14,198 bases of DNA from an uncultured Eubacteriales bacterium (GCA_934675045.1 CAKUPI010000021.1:1-14198); one strand, 5' to 3'. Positions 6,681 to 13,846 are shown, counted from the stretch's first letter. Program-made: numbers and translations. The notes: generated by a model not told the origin, from the sequence alone.

Positions 6681-6710
6681 ATTTTTATGACGCGGCCTTT
6701 CTGTTTATGC
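6681..6710 (-). promoter_or_regulatory. Possible sigma-E-like promoter for the GH18-like gene
   Basis: On the minus strand GCATAAA (6710-6704) and CATAAAAA (6689-6682) are 14 bases apart, resembling the mother-cell sporulation sigma-E pattern (about ATATT, then 14 bases, then CATACANT). No good vegetative promoter is visible for this gene. Weak evidence. Confidence 0.25.
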
Positions 6711-6731
6711 CGCAGCGCAAAGGAGTGTTCC

Positions 6732-7214
6732 ATGCTGCTTCATCCCCACCGCACCTATCCGTCCCCGCTCGACGTAACGGCCGACGAGCTGCGCGGGATG
6801 GGCGTTCGCGCTCTTTTGCTCGACATCGACGGCACCATCGCCCAAACGCGCGACCCCGCGCCCTCTCCCGACATTGTCCGGTGGGCCGAGGGGCTGCAGC
6901 AGGCGGGCATCACCCTGTTCATTCTGTCCAACAACAGGCATCCGCAGCGCGTCCGCCTGTTTGGCGAAAAGCTGCACTGCGGCTTCATTCATCTGGCCCG
7001 CAAGCCGGCCAGGCGCGGCTTTTTGCAGGCGCTGGCGCAAATCGGCTGCCCCGCCGGACAGGCCGCCCTTTTGGGCGATCAGATTTTTACCGACGTGCTC
7101 GGGGCGCGCCGCTGCGGCCTGCGCGCGCTGCGCGTCGAGTCCATCGACGACTATCTCTGGTATTTCAGGCTGCGCCGCTTCTTTGAAAAGCCTTTTTTGC
7201 AGCCGAAGGAGTAA
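6732..7214 (+). CDS. yqeG: YqeG family HAD IIIA-type phosphatase
   Basis: The 160-residue product matches the single-domain YqeG family of HAD phosphatases in size and motif order: motif I D31-I-D33-G-T35 (nucleophile Asp and acid/base Asp), motif II LSNN (65-68), the lysine in RKPARRGF (K91), and motif IV GDQIFTD (115-121) binding Mg2+. The physiological substrate of YqeG proteins is unsettled, and some relatives act on phosphatidylglycerophosphate. The ATG at 6732 is chosen over the upstream in-frame ATG at 6657 because AGGAG (6721-6725) sits 6 bases before it and family homology begins here (HPHRTYPSPLDVT). It is the first gene of an operon; its stop overlaps the ribosome site of the next gene. 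Confidence 0.9.
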   Translation: MLLHPHRTYPSPLDVTADELRGMGVRALLLDIDGTIAQTRDPAPSPDIVRWAEGLQQAGITLFILSNNRHPQRVRLFGEKLHCGFIHLARKPARRGFLQALAQIGCPAGQAALLGDQIFTDVLGARRCGLRALRVESIDDYLWYFRLRRFFEKPFLQPKE

Positions 7215-7218
7215 CCCC

Positions 7219-8076
7219 ATGTCAGCCATCTTCGGTCCGGCCGGAAACAGCGAAAGCTTTTCCCGGCAGTATAAATCCAGCCTTGACGCCCCGCGCTTTC
7301 TGCGCGAAATGGGGCTGGACTGCTTTGAATACCAGTGCGGCCGCGGCGTCAGCATCGGCGAGGAGACGGCCCGGGCGCTGGGCGAGCGCGCACGCGGGCA
7401 CGGCATTGTCCTCTCGCTGCACGCCCCCTACTTCATCAACCTGTCCAGCCCGGACCCCGAGCGCCGCCAAAAGAACCTCGGCTATATCTTAAGCGCCTGC
7501 CGCGCCGCGGACTGGATGGGTGCCGGCCGCGTCGTCGTACACTGCGGCGGCCTGACCGGGCAGACGCGCGCTCAGGCGCTGGAAAACACCGTCAGCGGCC
7601 TGCGCGGCGCTCTGGCCTGTCTGGAAGCGGAGGGCCTCGGCCATGTGCGCCTGTGCATCGAGACGATGGGAAAAATCAACGTGCTCGGCGATCTCCCCGA
7701 GGTCATGCAGATTTGCCGCACAGACGAGCGTCTGCTGCCCTGCGTCGACTTCGGGCACCTAAACGCCCGCACGCTCGGGCAGGTTACCACGCGTGAGCAG
7801 CTTTGCGGCGTGCTCGACGCGCTGCATCACCAGCTGGGCGCCGAGCGCGGGCGCCTGTTTCACGCGCATTTCAGCAAAATCGAGTACGCCAGGGGGGGCG
7901 AAGTCCGGCATCTGACCTTTGCCGACACGGTGTACGGACCCGACTTCGCGCCGCTTGCCGCGCTGCTGGCCGAACGCGCTTTGTCGCCGCACATCATCTG
8001 CGAGTCGGCCGGCACGCAGGCCGAGGACGCCCTCGCCATGAAAATCTTGTATCAAAATGCAATGGGTAAGCAATAA
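7219..8076 (+). CDS. Endonuclease IV-like TIM-barrel metalloprotein (AP endonuclease family 2)
   Basis: A 285-residue xylose-isomerase-like/AP-endonuclease-2 TIM barrel. Most trinuclear zinc ligands of endonuclease IV have a counterpart: H68 (LHAPYFINL), H108 (VVHCGG), E148 (CIETMG), D177 and H180 (VDFGHLNA), H215 or H217 (FHAHFSK), H231 and E262 (ICESAG). The Asp of the DRH motif is absent: the segment reads EVRH with Glu one place earlier, so the third metal site is altered. Endonuclease IV incises DNA at abasic sites; this may be a related repair enzyme or a metabolic isomerase of the same fold. The ATG at 7219 follows AAGGAG (7207-7212), which overlaps the yqeG stop, and the next gene's ribosome site overlaps this stop, so the three are translated as one operon. 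Confidence 0.8.
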   Translation: MSAIFGPAGNSESFSRQYKSSLDAPRFLREMGLDCFEYQCGRGVSIGEETARALGERARGHGIVLSLHAPYFINLSSPDPERRQKNLGYILSACRAADWMGAGRVVVHCGGLTGQTRAQALENTVSGLRGALACLEAEGLGHVRLCIETMGKINVLGDLPEVMQICRTDERLLPCVDFGHLNARTLGQVTTREQLCGVLDALHHQLGAERGRLFHAHFSKIEYARGGEVRHLTFADTVYGPDFAPLAALLAERALSPHIICESAGTQAEDALAMKILYQNAMGKQ

Positions 8077-8088
8077 GGAGGAAACATC

Positions 8089-9165
8089 ATGACAAGACTG
8101 CAAAAAATCGCCGCTATGCTGCGCGAGCAGCAGCTGGACGCCGTTGTTCTGACCGGGGGAGACAATCTGGTCTATGCCACCGGCATGCCCGGCATCGAGG
8201 GTATCGCCATCATCACCGCCGGCGGCGAGGGCTGGCTCTTTACCGATTCCCGCTACATCGAGGACGCCACCGCCCGCGTCGTTCCGCTGGGCTACCAGGT
8301 CATCATGCCGGAAACCGGCTACCCCACCCCCGACTGCGCCGAGCAGATCGTGCGCGAAAAGGAGATCAAGCTGCTGGGCTTTGAAGACCGCGCCATGACA
8401 TACGACGAGTATCAGAAGTACCTGCGCGCCGTGTCGTGCGCCCTCAAGCCGGTCGGCGACGCCTTTGAGCTGCTGCGCGAGGTCAAGGAGCAGGGTGAGG
8501 TCGAGTGCATCGAAAAGGCCCAGCGCATCGCCGAAAAGGCGCTTGACGAGCTGTACGGCCTCATCAAGCCGGGCGTCACCGAAATGGAAATGGCGGGCGA
8601 GCTTGAATACCGCATGCGCCGTCACGGCTCGGGCGGCGTCTCCTTCTCCACCATCTTTGTCTCTGGCCCCAAAAGCGCCCTGCCCCACGGCGTGCCCGAC
8701 GACCGCGTCGTGCAGAAGGGCGACTTTATCGTCATCGACTTCGGCGCCACCTGGAACGGCTACCGCTCGGACATGACCCGCACCGTGGCCGTCGGCGAGG
8801 CGACCGACGAGATGCGCAAGGTGTACGCCACCGTCCTCGAAGCGCAGAAGCGCGGCATCGAGGCCTTTGAGGTCGGCGCTCTGGGCAGCGACGTCCACAA
8901 CGCCGCGGCCTCCGTCATCGAGCAGGCCGGCTACGGCCAGTACTTCGGCCACGGTCTCGGCCACAGCCTCGGGCTGCTCATTCACGAAAATCCCCGCGCC
9001 TCGCGCACCAGCCAGGCCCGCTTCAAGGTCGGCAACGTCATCACCATCGAGCCGGGCATCTACCTGCCCGGGCGCTTCGGCGTCCGCATCGAGGACATGG
9101 TCTACCTCAGCCCGTCGGGCAAGGTGAACCTGACCAAAATGCCCAAAGAATTGCTTATTCTGTGA
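8089..9165 (+). CDS. Xaa-Pro aminopeptidase-type M24 metallopeptidase
   Basis: The 358-residue protein has a creatinase-like N-terminal domain (about 1-130) and a pita-bread catalytic domain. Metal ligands are D217 (VIDFGA), D228 (SDMTRT), H292 (HGLGHSLG), E321 (TIEPGIY) and E335 (RIEDMV). The proton-shuttling histidines H200, H288 and H299 are also present, so it should be active with two Mn2+ or Co2+ ions. It would remove an N-terminal residue before proline from peptides in the cytosol. The length fits the short Firmicute forms (YqhT/PepQ-like). AAGGAGG (8075-8081) precedes the ATG by 7 bases and overlaps the upstream stop. A peptidase of this type next to efp is a common arrangement in Firmicutes. 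It cannot be separated from prolidase by sequence reading alone. Confidence 0.9.
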   Translation: MTRLQKIAAMLREQQLDAVVLTGGDNLVYATGMPGIEGIAIITAGGEGWLFTDSRYIEDATARVVPLGYQVIMPETGYPTPDCAEQIVREKEIKLLGFEDRAMTYDEYQKYLRAVSCALKPVGDAFELLREVKEQGEVECIEKAQRIAEKALDELYGLIKPGVTEMEMAGELEYRMRRHGSGGVSFSTIFVSGPKSALPHGVPDDRVVQKGDFIVIDFGATWNGYRSDMTRTVAVGEATDEMRKVYATVLEAQKRGIEAFEVGALGSDVHNAAASVIEQAGYGQYFGHGLGHSLGLLIHENPRASRTSQARFKVGNVITIEPGIYLPGRFGVRIEDMVYLSPSGKVNLTKMPKELLIL

Positions 9166-9171
9166 TTTCTC

Positions 9172-9200
9172 TTGCAAAATGGACCTTTTTGCGGTAGAAT
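9172..9200 (+). promoter_or_regulatory. Promoter of efp
   Basis: TTGCAA (9172-9177) and TAGAAT (9195-9200) are 17 bases apart, starting 6 bases after the peptidase stop codon. It allows efp and the next gene to be expressed apart from the yqeG operon. Confidence 0.7.
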
Positions 9201-9232
9201 ATCTGTGCTAAACTAAACTGGAGGTCATCTTT

Positions 9233-9796
9233 ATGATAACGGCAGGAGATTTCAGAAACGGCGTTACCTTTGAAATGGACGGACAGGTCATGCAAATTGT
9301 GGAGTTTCAGCATGTCAAGCCCGGAAAAGGCGCCGCCTTTGTCCGTACCAAGCTGAAAAACGTCATTACCGGCGCCGTCACCGAGCGCACCTTTAACCCC
9401 ACCGACAAGTTTGAAAACGCTTACGTCGACCGCCGCGATATGCAGTACCTGTACAACGACGGCGATCTGTACTACTTCATGGACACCGAGACCTACGAGC
9501 AGCTGCCCCTCAACGCCGACAAGCTGAGCGACGCCTTCCGCTTTGTCAAAGAGGACATGGTGGTCAAGGTCCTGTCCTACAAGGGCAATGTCTTCGGTCT
9601 GGAGCCCCCCTTCTTTGTCGATCTGGAGGTCACCGAGACCGAGCCCGGCGTCCGCGGCGACACGGCGACCAACGTCACCAAGCCCGCCACGCTGGAAACC
9701 GGCGCCGAGGTGCGCGTGCCCCTGTTCATCAACGCCGGTGAAAAAATCCGCATCGACACCCGCACGGGCGAATATCTCGAGCGCTCCAAGGAATAA
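9233..9796 (+). CDS. efp: Elongation factor P
   Basis: This 187-residue protein has the full three-domain EF-P layout: a KOW-like N-terminal domain (1-62) and two OB-fold domains (about 67-125 and 130-185). It ends with the signature [22 protein letters not shown] binds ribosomes stalled at polyproline stretches, between the P and E sites, and speeds peptide-bond formation. The tip loop reads K29-P-G-K32-G, so K32 is the residue that receives a modification in relatives (5-aminopentanol in Bacillus). No epmA/epmB or earP gene is visible nearby. GGAGG (9220-9224) lies 8 bases before the ATG. It has its own promoter and is followed 20 bases later by the CD1247-like gene, very probably in one transcript. 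Confidence 0.97.
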   Translation: MITAGDFRNGVTFEMDGQVMQIVEFQHVKPGKGAAFVRTKLKNVITGAVTERTFNPTDKFENAYVDRRDMQYLYNDGDLYYFMDTETYEQLPLNADKLSDAFRFVKEDMVVKVLSYKGNVFGLEPPFFVDLEVTETEPGVRGDTATNVTKPATLETGAEVRVPLFINAGEKIRIDTRTGEYLERSKE

Positions 9797-9816
9797 ACTA
9801 TAAGGAGGATTCCCAC

Positions 9817-10326
9817 ATGACTGTTACGGAAAAAACCGCTTACCTCAAGGGTCTGCTTGAGGGTCTTAAAATCGACGACAGCACCGACCAGGGCAAGCTG
9901 CTGTGCGCCATCGTCGACACGCTGAACGATATCGCGCTGGCCGTTTCCGACCTTGAGTCCGACGCCGCCGACATGTCCGAAGAAATCGAGCTCATCGAGG
10001 ACGCCATCGGCGACATCGACGACGAGCTTGAGGAGATGGAGGACACGCTGGACGACGTCTGCGACGTTCTCGAGGACTGCTGCGAGTGCGACCTCTACGA
10101 CGAGGACGACGACGAGGACGGCTGCGACTGCGACGAAACCTTCTACCAGCTTTCCTGCCCGACCTGCGGCGAGGAAATCTGCGTCGACGAGGACGTCTTG
10201 GACGAGGGCGGCATGAAGTGCCCCGCCTGCGGCGAGGAGCTTGAGTTTGATCTCAGCCTGCTGGAGGACGAGGTCATGGACGAGGACGACAAGGGCTGCG
10301 GCTGCGGCTGCAACTGCGAGCACTAA
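9817..10326 (+). CDS. Acidic zinc-ribbon protein, CD1247 N-terminal domain type
   Basis: This 169-residue protein starts with TEKTAYLKGLLEGLKID, the signature of the clostridial CD1247 N-terminal domain family, a family of unknown function. Residues 35-90 form a very acidic probable coiled coil. A zinc ribbon follows (C114-P-T-C117 and C135-P-A-C138). Between and after these lie extra cysteines: DCCECD (87-92), CDCD (103-106) and the tail GCGCGCNCEH (160-169), 16 cysteines in all. AAGGAGG lies 8 bases upstream of the ATG. Placement 20 bases behind efp suggests co-expression and perhaps a translation-related role, which is inference. The acidic coiled coil could contact a basic partner, and the tail could bind metal. 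Confidence 0.8.
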   Translation: MTVTEKTAYLKGLLEGLKIDDSTDQGKLLCAIVDTLNDIALAVSDLESDAADMSEEIELIEDAIGDIDDELEEMEDTLDDVCDVLEDCCECDLYDEDDDEDGCDCDETFYQLSCPTCGEEICVDEDVLDEGGMKCPACGEELEFDLSLLEDEVMDEDDKGCGCGCNCEH

Positions 10327-10365
10327 AAACCGAAAGGGGCTGCCCCGGGCTGTCCCCTTGACAGC

Positions 10366-10404
10366 AAAAACGACTTTGGGCGGCAGGAACACCTGCCGCC
10401 CAAA
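10366..10404. terminator. Hairpin between the CD1247-like gene and the HTH-membrane gene
   Basis: TTTGGGCGGCAGG (10375-10387) pairs perfectly with 10392-10404 around AACA. On the minus strand it is followed after 4 bases by five T (10370-10366), so it fits best as the terminator of the minus-strand gene; on the plus strand only ACTTATT follows, a weaker terminator for the efp transcript. Confidence 0.7.
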
Positions 10405-10461
10405 CTTATTGTGCCGCAAAAGCCGCCCTTGCCCGGCGTATAAAGGCGCGGGGCGGGCCTT

Positions 10462-10941
10462 TTACAGCTTCCTTGCGCAACAGGCGTACAGCGCGGCGCG
10501 TACCGCCACCTCGAACAGCGCCGCGCACAGCAGCGCCGCCATGACCGCCGCGCTGAAATACCCGGCCGCCACATACTTATAGCTGCTCATGCCGGTTTTC
10601 TGCGCGATAAAGAGGCTCCGCTCGTCGTTTTCGCGGATGATGAGCGCGCGGGCCTTGCGCTCGCCGCGCAGGGCGACGGCGCTTTTGACCAGCACGCAGA
10701 CGGCGACCAGCGCAAGTCCGGCCAGCAGCCCCACCTGTATTCCGGCCAGAAAATCGGCGTAATGGGCGTCGCCCACGACCGGGGCAAAAGGCCGGAAAAT
10801 CTGTACGGCCAGCAGCAGCGACGCCGTGTACCGGCCCACCTCGATCGACGTGATGGTCTGGCGCGTCGTTCCGACGGCGTCGGCCAGCTCCTCCTGTGAA
10901 AGCCTGCGCTCGCGCCGAAGCTCCCGGATGCGCGCTTTCAA
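10462..10941 (-). CDS. XRE-type helix-turn-helix fused to a membrane domain
   Basis: The start is placed at TTG 10941, with GGGGG just upstream; the in-frame ATGs further up overlap the promoter. The 159-residue product begins with a YozG/XRE-type DNA-binding domain (MKARIRELRRERRLSQEELADAVGTTRQTITSIE..., residues 1-48). That domain stops short of the usual final helix (normally ending in a FGVSIEEIF-like stretch) and runs into FRPFAPVVGDAHYADF. Two hydrophobic regions follow (about 65-88 and 122-157), separated by a charged segment (RGERKARALIIRENDERSLFI). In related genomes the regulator and a small membrane protein with an ENDER-like segment are usually separate adjacent genes (from memory), so this looks like an in-frame fusion. 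It may be a membrane-tethered repressor, or a decayed regulator. Promoter and repeated sites lie upstream. Confidence 0.65.
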   Translation of the reverse strand: MKARIRELRRERRLSQEELADAVGTTRQTITSIEVGRYTASLLLAVQIFRPFAPVVGDAHYADFLAGIQVGLLAGLALVAVCVLVKSAVALRGERKARALIIRENDERSLFIAQKTGMSSYKYVAAGYFSAAVMAALLCAALFEVAVRAALYACCARKL

Positions 10942-10957
10942 TGCTTCGCCCCCTTTT

Positions 10958-10986
10958 TGCATAGCTCGCTTTGCATTTTTTGTCAA
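10958..10986 (-). promoter_or_regulatory. Promoter of the HTH-membrane gene
   Basis: TTGACA (10986-10981) and TATGCA (10963-10958) are 17 bases apart on the minus strand. The -10 lies only 16 bases before the TTG start, so the leader would be very short. Three copies of TTTGCAT (plus-strand 10956-10962, 10970-10976, 10993-10999) overlap or flank the promoter and are candidate operators for the encoded regulator. Confidence 0.6.
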
Positions 10987-11023
10987 GTACACTTTGCATT
11001 TGTGTTTTCAGGATGTGATAGAG

Positions 11024-11974
11024 ATGTCCCCAACCGTTCGCGGGCGTTTTGCCCCCAGCCCCAGCGGCCGCATGCATCTGGGCAACGTGTTCTGCGCCCT
11101 TGCCGCCTGGCTGTCCTGCCGCGCGCAGGGCGGCCGTATGCTGCTGCGCATCGAGGACCTCGACCCCGATCGCTCAAAGCCGGAATACGCCCGGCTTTTG
11201 GAGGAGGACCTTCTCTGGCTGGGCCTCGACTGGGACGAGGGCGGCCTGCACGCCCCCGGCGGCCCCTGCCTGCAAAGCGCGCGGCGGGAGGTCTACGCGC
11301 AGGCCCTTGACCGGCTGCGCGCGCAGGGGCTGCTTTACCCCTGCTTCTGCACGCGCGCCGAGCTGCACGCGGCGCAGGCGCCGCACGCCGGCGACGGCCG
11401 CAGCCTTTACGGCGGGCGCTGCCGCAGCCTGACCGAGGCGCAGCGCCGGGAGCTGTCCCTTTTGCGCGCCCCCAACCTCCGCCTTGCCGTCCCCGACGGG
11501 GAGGTTTTCTTTGACGATGTATTCTGCGGGCCGGTGCGCCGCAATCCGGCGCGCGACTGCGGCGACATCGTCGTGCGGCGGCGCGACGGCGTACACGCCT
11601 ATCAGCTGGCCGTCGTCGTCGACGACGCCCTCATGGGCGTAAGCGAGGTCATCCGCGGCCGCGATCTGCTCGATTCCACGCCGGTGCAGCTTTGTCTGTA
11701 CCGCCTTTTGGGGTATGTGCCGCCGCGCTTCGGGCACATCCCGCTGCTCGTCGCGCCCGACGGACGCCGGCTTTCCAAGCGGGAAAAGGATTTGGACATG
11801 GGGGCGCTGCGCGCCCGTTTTTCCGGCCCCGAGCCGTTTTTGGGCCGTCTGGCCCACGCCGCCGGGCTTCTGCCGCGCGCCGAGCCGGTTTCGGCGCGCG
11901 TGCTGGTGCCGCTGTACAGCCCCGCCCTTCTGCCGCGCCGCGACATCGTGATAAACCCCGCCGACTGGACATGA
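11024..11974 (+). CDS. gluQ: Glutamyl-Q tRNA(Asp) synthetase
   Basis: The 316-residue protein is a glutamyl-tRNA synthetase catalytic core without the anticodon-binding domain, the hallmark of GluQRS (about 300 residues). GluQRS attaches glutamate to queuosine at position 34 of tRNA(Asp). The HIGH-type motif is APSPSGRMHLGN (10-21), the KMSKS-type loop is RLSKREKD (249-256), and the zinc site C107-x-C109 ... Y129-x3-C133 matches GluQRS. RIEDLDPDR (42-50) is the conserved glutamate-site segment. The ATG at 11024 has a weak ribosome site (AGGA, 11010-11013); an in-frame GTG at 11015 is a less likely start. It diverges from the HTH-membrane gene, and the TTGTCA at 10980 could be its -35, but no good -10 follows. 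A terminator overlaps its last codon region. Confidence 0.92.
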   Translation: MSPTVRGRFAPSPSGRMHLGNVFCALAAWLSCRAQGGRMLLRIEDLDPDRSKPEYARLLEEDLLWLGLDWDEGGLHAPGGPCLQSARREVYAQALDRLRAQGLLYPCFCTRAELHAAQAPHAGDGRSLYGGRCRSLTEAQRRELSLLRAPNLRLAVPDGEVFFDDVFCGPVRRNPARDCGDIVVRRRDGVHAYQLAVVVDDALMGVSEVIRGRDLLDSTPVQLCLYRLLGYVPPRFGHIPLLVAPDGRRLSKREKDLDMGALRARFSGPEPFLGRLAHAAGLLPRAEPVSARVLVPLYSPALLPRRDIVINPADWT

Positions 11975-12000
11975 AAAAAGAGCCCCGAAGGGCTCTTTTT
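11975..12000. terminator. Bidirectional terminator shared by gluQ and the deaminase operon
   Basis: AAAAAGAGCCC (11975-11985) pairs with GGGCTCTTTTT (11990-12000) around a CGAA loop. It starts right after the gluQ stop and gives a T-run on both strands; the minus-strand deaminase gene stops 6 bases beyond it. Confidence 0.93.
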
Positions 12001-12005
12001 GTCTT

Positions 12006-12386
12006 TTATGCGTCCCAGCGCTCGGGCAGCAGGTCACTGATTGTGACCACTCGGCCGCCGTCCAGCAGCACCTGACACGCGCCGTTTCCCTCGTCGATCT
12101 GGCAGACAAACTCGCGGCAGCGCCCGCACGGCGGAATGACCCGCCCCGAGTGGTGCACGGCAACCAGCCGCACAATGCGGCTTTCGCCCGCCGTCACCAT
12201 GGCGGCAATGGCGGCGTGCTCGGCGCAGAAGCCCATCGAGCACGGCACGTCGATGTTGACGCCGGTGTAAAGATTGCCCGCCTCGGTTTCCAGCGCGGCG
12301 GCCACCGCGCCGGCCTCGCCCGCCTTTCCCACCGGACGCAGGTTGATCCTTTGCCTTGCGGCCCGGATCAGCGTTTCAAAGGTCAT
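12006..12386 (-). CDS. Cytidine deaminase-like zinc hydrolase
   Basis: The 126-residue protein has the size and zinc site of small homotetrameric cytidine deaminases: C54-A-E56 (GFCAEHAAI; Glu shuttles protons) and PCGRC with C87 and C90. The block NLYTGVNIDVPCS (38-50) corresponds to the substrate-binding NxE region, but it reads NID rather than the N-x-E that holds the ribose in standard cytidine deaminases. Together with CGRCRE this recalls blasticidin-S-deaminase-like members, so the substrate may not be cytidine. ATG 12386 is preceded by AAGGAGG. The gene begins 26 bases after the stop of the M20 peptidase gene, so the two form an operon. Confidence 0.85.
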   Translation of the reverse strand: MTFETLIRAARQRINLRPVGKAGEAGAVAAALETEAGNLYTGVNIDVPCSMGFCAEHAAIAAMVTAGESRIVRLVAVHHSGRVIPPCGRCREFVCQIDEGNGACQVLLDGGRVVTISDLLPERWDA

Positions 12387-12412
12387 CCGTAATCCTCCTT
12401 TTTTCAGGTGTT

Positions 12413-13846
12413 CTATCGCATTTTGCGCGGCCGGACCCCGTCCGGAATGGGGCAGACATACTTTCCACCCTCCAGACGGCGCTCGTGCTCGGCCTGCGCC
12501 TGCCGGACCAGCTCCGGGTTTTGCAGCAGGTCGACGGCGGCGCCCGCCATCACCTTGGCGGCGTACAGCAGGCTCTTGTGCGCCTGCGCGCTTTTGCCCT
12601 GCGCCACAATCTGCCAGCTGTGCCCCGGAGTTCCGGCCACCCACGCTGCGGTGTAGACCTGCGCCGTCGGGCAGACCCAGCTGACGTCGCCGACGTCGGT
12701 CGAGCCGGACGACACCGCCTCGCTCGGCACATAGGGCATGACAAAGCCGTACAGGATGTCGTTCAGATGAGGCTCGACGGCGGCCCTTTCGGCCTCGGTC
12801 GCGCCGCACAGCTTTTTGCGCATGCCTTCGCAGTCGCGGGCGCAGGTGGCGGCCATGTCCCGGATAAAGGCCATTTCCTCCTCGGTGTACTGCGGCGTCG
12901 GGAGGCTCTTCATGTTCTGATAGAGCACCCGCTCGAGCGTGTTGTTGGGAATGACGTTGGAGCAGGCCTTGACAAAGTCGATTTCCAGTTCGGTTTCGGT
13001 CATCAGCGCCGCGCCGCGCGCGATTTTATTGACGCGTTGGTAAATTTCCTCCACCTGCGCCGTTTTGGGGGCGCGGATCAGGTACAAAACCTCGGCATAG
13101 GCCTGGACAACGTTGGGCGAAAAACCGCCGGTGTTGGTGATGGCGTAATGGATGCGGGCCTCTTGCATGATGTGCTCGCGCAAAAACTGCACGCCGATGT
13201 TCATCAGCTCGACGGCGTCGAGCGCCGAGCGGCCGTGATGCGGGTCGCCGGCGGCGTGCGCGCTGACGCCGCGGAAGGCGTACCGCACCTGATAATTGGC
13301 CAGCCAGCTGCCCGACCAGACGGCGTTGTAGTCGCTCGGATGCCAGGTCAGGGCCAGATCCAGCCCGTCAAAGACCCCCTCGCGCGCCATGAACGCCTTG
13401 CCCGAACCGCCCTCTTCGCCGGGCGTTCCGTAATAAATCACGGTGCCCTCGGCGCCGGTTTCCTTCAGGTACTTTTTGATGGCGCACGCGGCGGCCAGCG
13501 AAGCGGCGCCCAGCATATTGTGGCCGCAGCCGTGCCCGTTGGCCCCCTCGGCGATCGGGCGGCGCTCGCAAAGCCCCGCCTGCTGGCTCAGGCCGGACAG
13601 GGCGTCGAACTCGCCGAGAATGCCGATGACCGGCCTGCCCGAGCCGTACCGCCCCAGAAAGGCCGTTTCGATGCCGGCGACGCCGCGCTCGACGGCAAAC
13701 CCCTCCTCGACGAGCGCCGTGCACAGCGCCTCGGCCGAGATTTTTTCTTCAAAGGCCGTCTCGGCCGCTTCCCAAACGGCGTCGCTCAGCGCGTAAAAGC
13801 TGTCGGCCTTTTCATCCAGATACCGGTACAGGACTTGTTTTTCCAT
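12413..13846 (-). CDS. M20 family amidohydrolase, AbgB-like
   Basis: The 477-residue protein matches the M20D peptidases of AbgB type (E. coli AbgB, subunit of p-aminobenzoyl-glutamate hydrolase, has nearly the same length). Metal-site residues are visible: H105-G-C-G-H109-N (with C107), E144-E145 in TPGEEGGSGK, H169 in TWHP, H197 in SAHAAGDPHHG (dimerisation/substrate histidine) and H409 in GTPGHSW. The motif SSGSTDVGDVSW (379-390) is typical of the family. It would cleave an amide bond of aminoacyl-glutamate or another N-acyl amino acid. No AbgA partner is visible here, so it may work alone. ATG 13846 follows AAGGAGG at 7-base spacing. It is first in an operon with the deaminase-like gene. 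Confidence 0.9.
   Translation of the reverse strand: MEKQVLYRYLDEKADSFYALSDAVWEAAETAFEEKISAEALCTALVEEGFAVERGVAGIETAFLGRYGSGRPVIGILGEFDALSGLSQQAGLCERRPIAEGANGHGCGHNMLGAASLAAACAIKKYLKETGAEGTVIYYGTPGEEGGSGKAFMAREGVFDGLDLALTWHPSDYNAVWSGSWLANYQVRYAFRGVSAHAAGDPHHGRSALDAVELMNIGVQFLREHIMQEARIHYAITNTGGFSPNVVQAYAEVLYLIRAPKTAQVEEIYQRVNKIARGAALMTETELEIDFVKACSNVIPNNTLERVLYQNMKSLPTPQYTEEEMAFIRDMAATCARDCEGMRKKLCGATEAERAAVEPHLNDILYGFVMPYVPSEAVSSGSTDVGDVSWVCPTAQVYTAAWVAGTPGHSWQIVAQGKSAQAHKSLLYAAKVMAGAAVDLLQNPELVRQAQAEHERRLEGGKYVCPIPDGVRPRKMR

Noticed and set aside
7759-9177. A 472-codon open frame on the minus strand opposite the Xaa-Pro peptidase gene
   Set aside because: It is antisense to an intact M24 peptidase with every ligand present, and it has no ribosome site or recognised domain.
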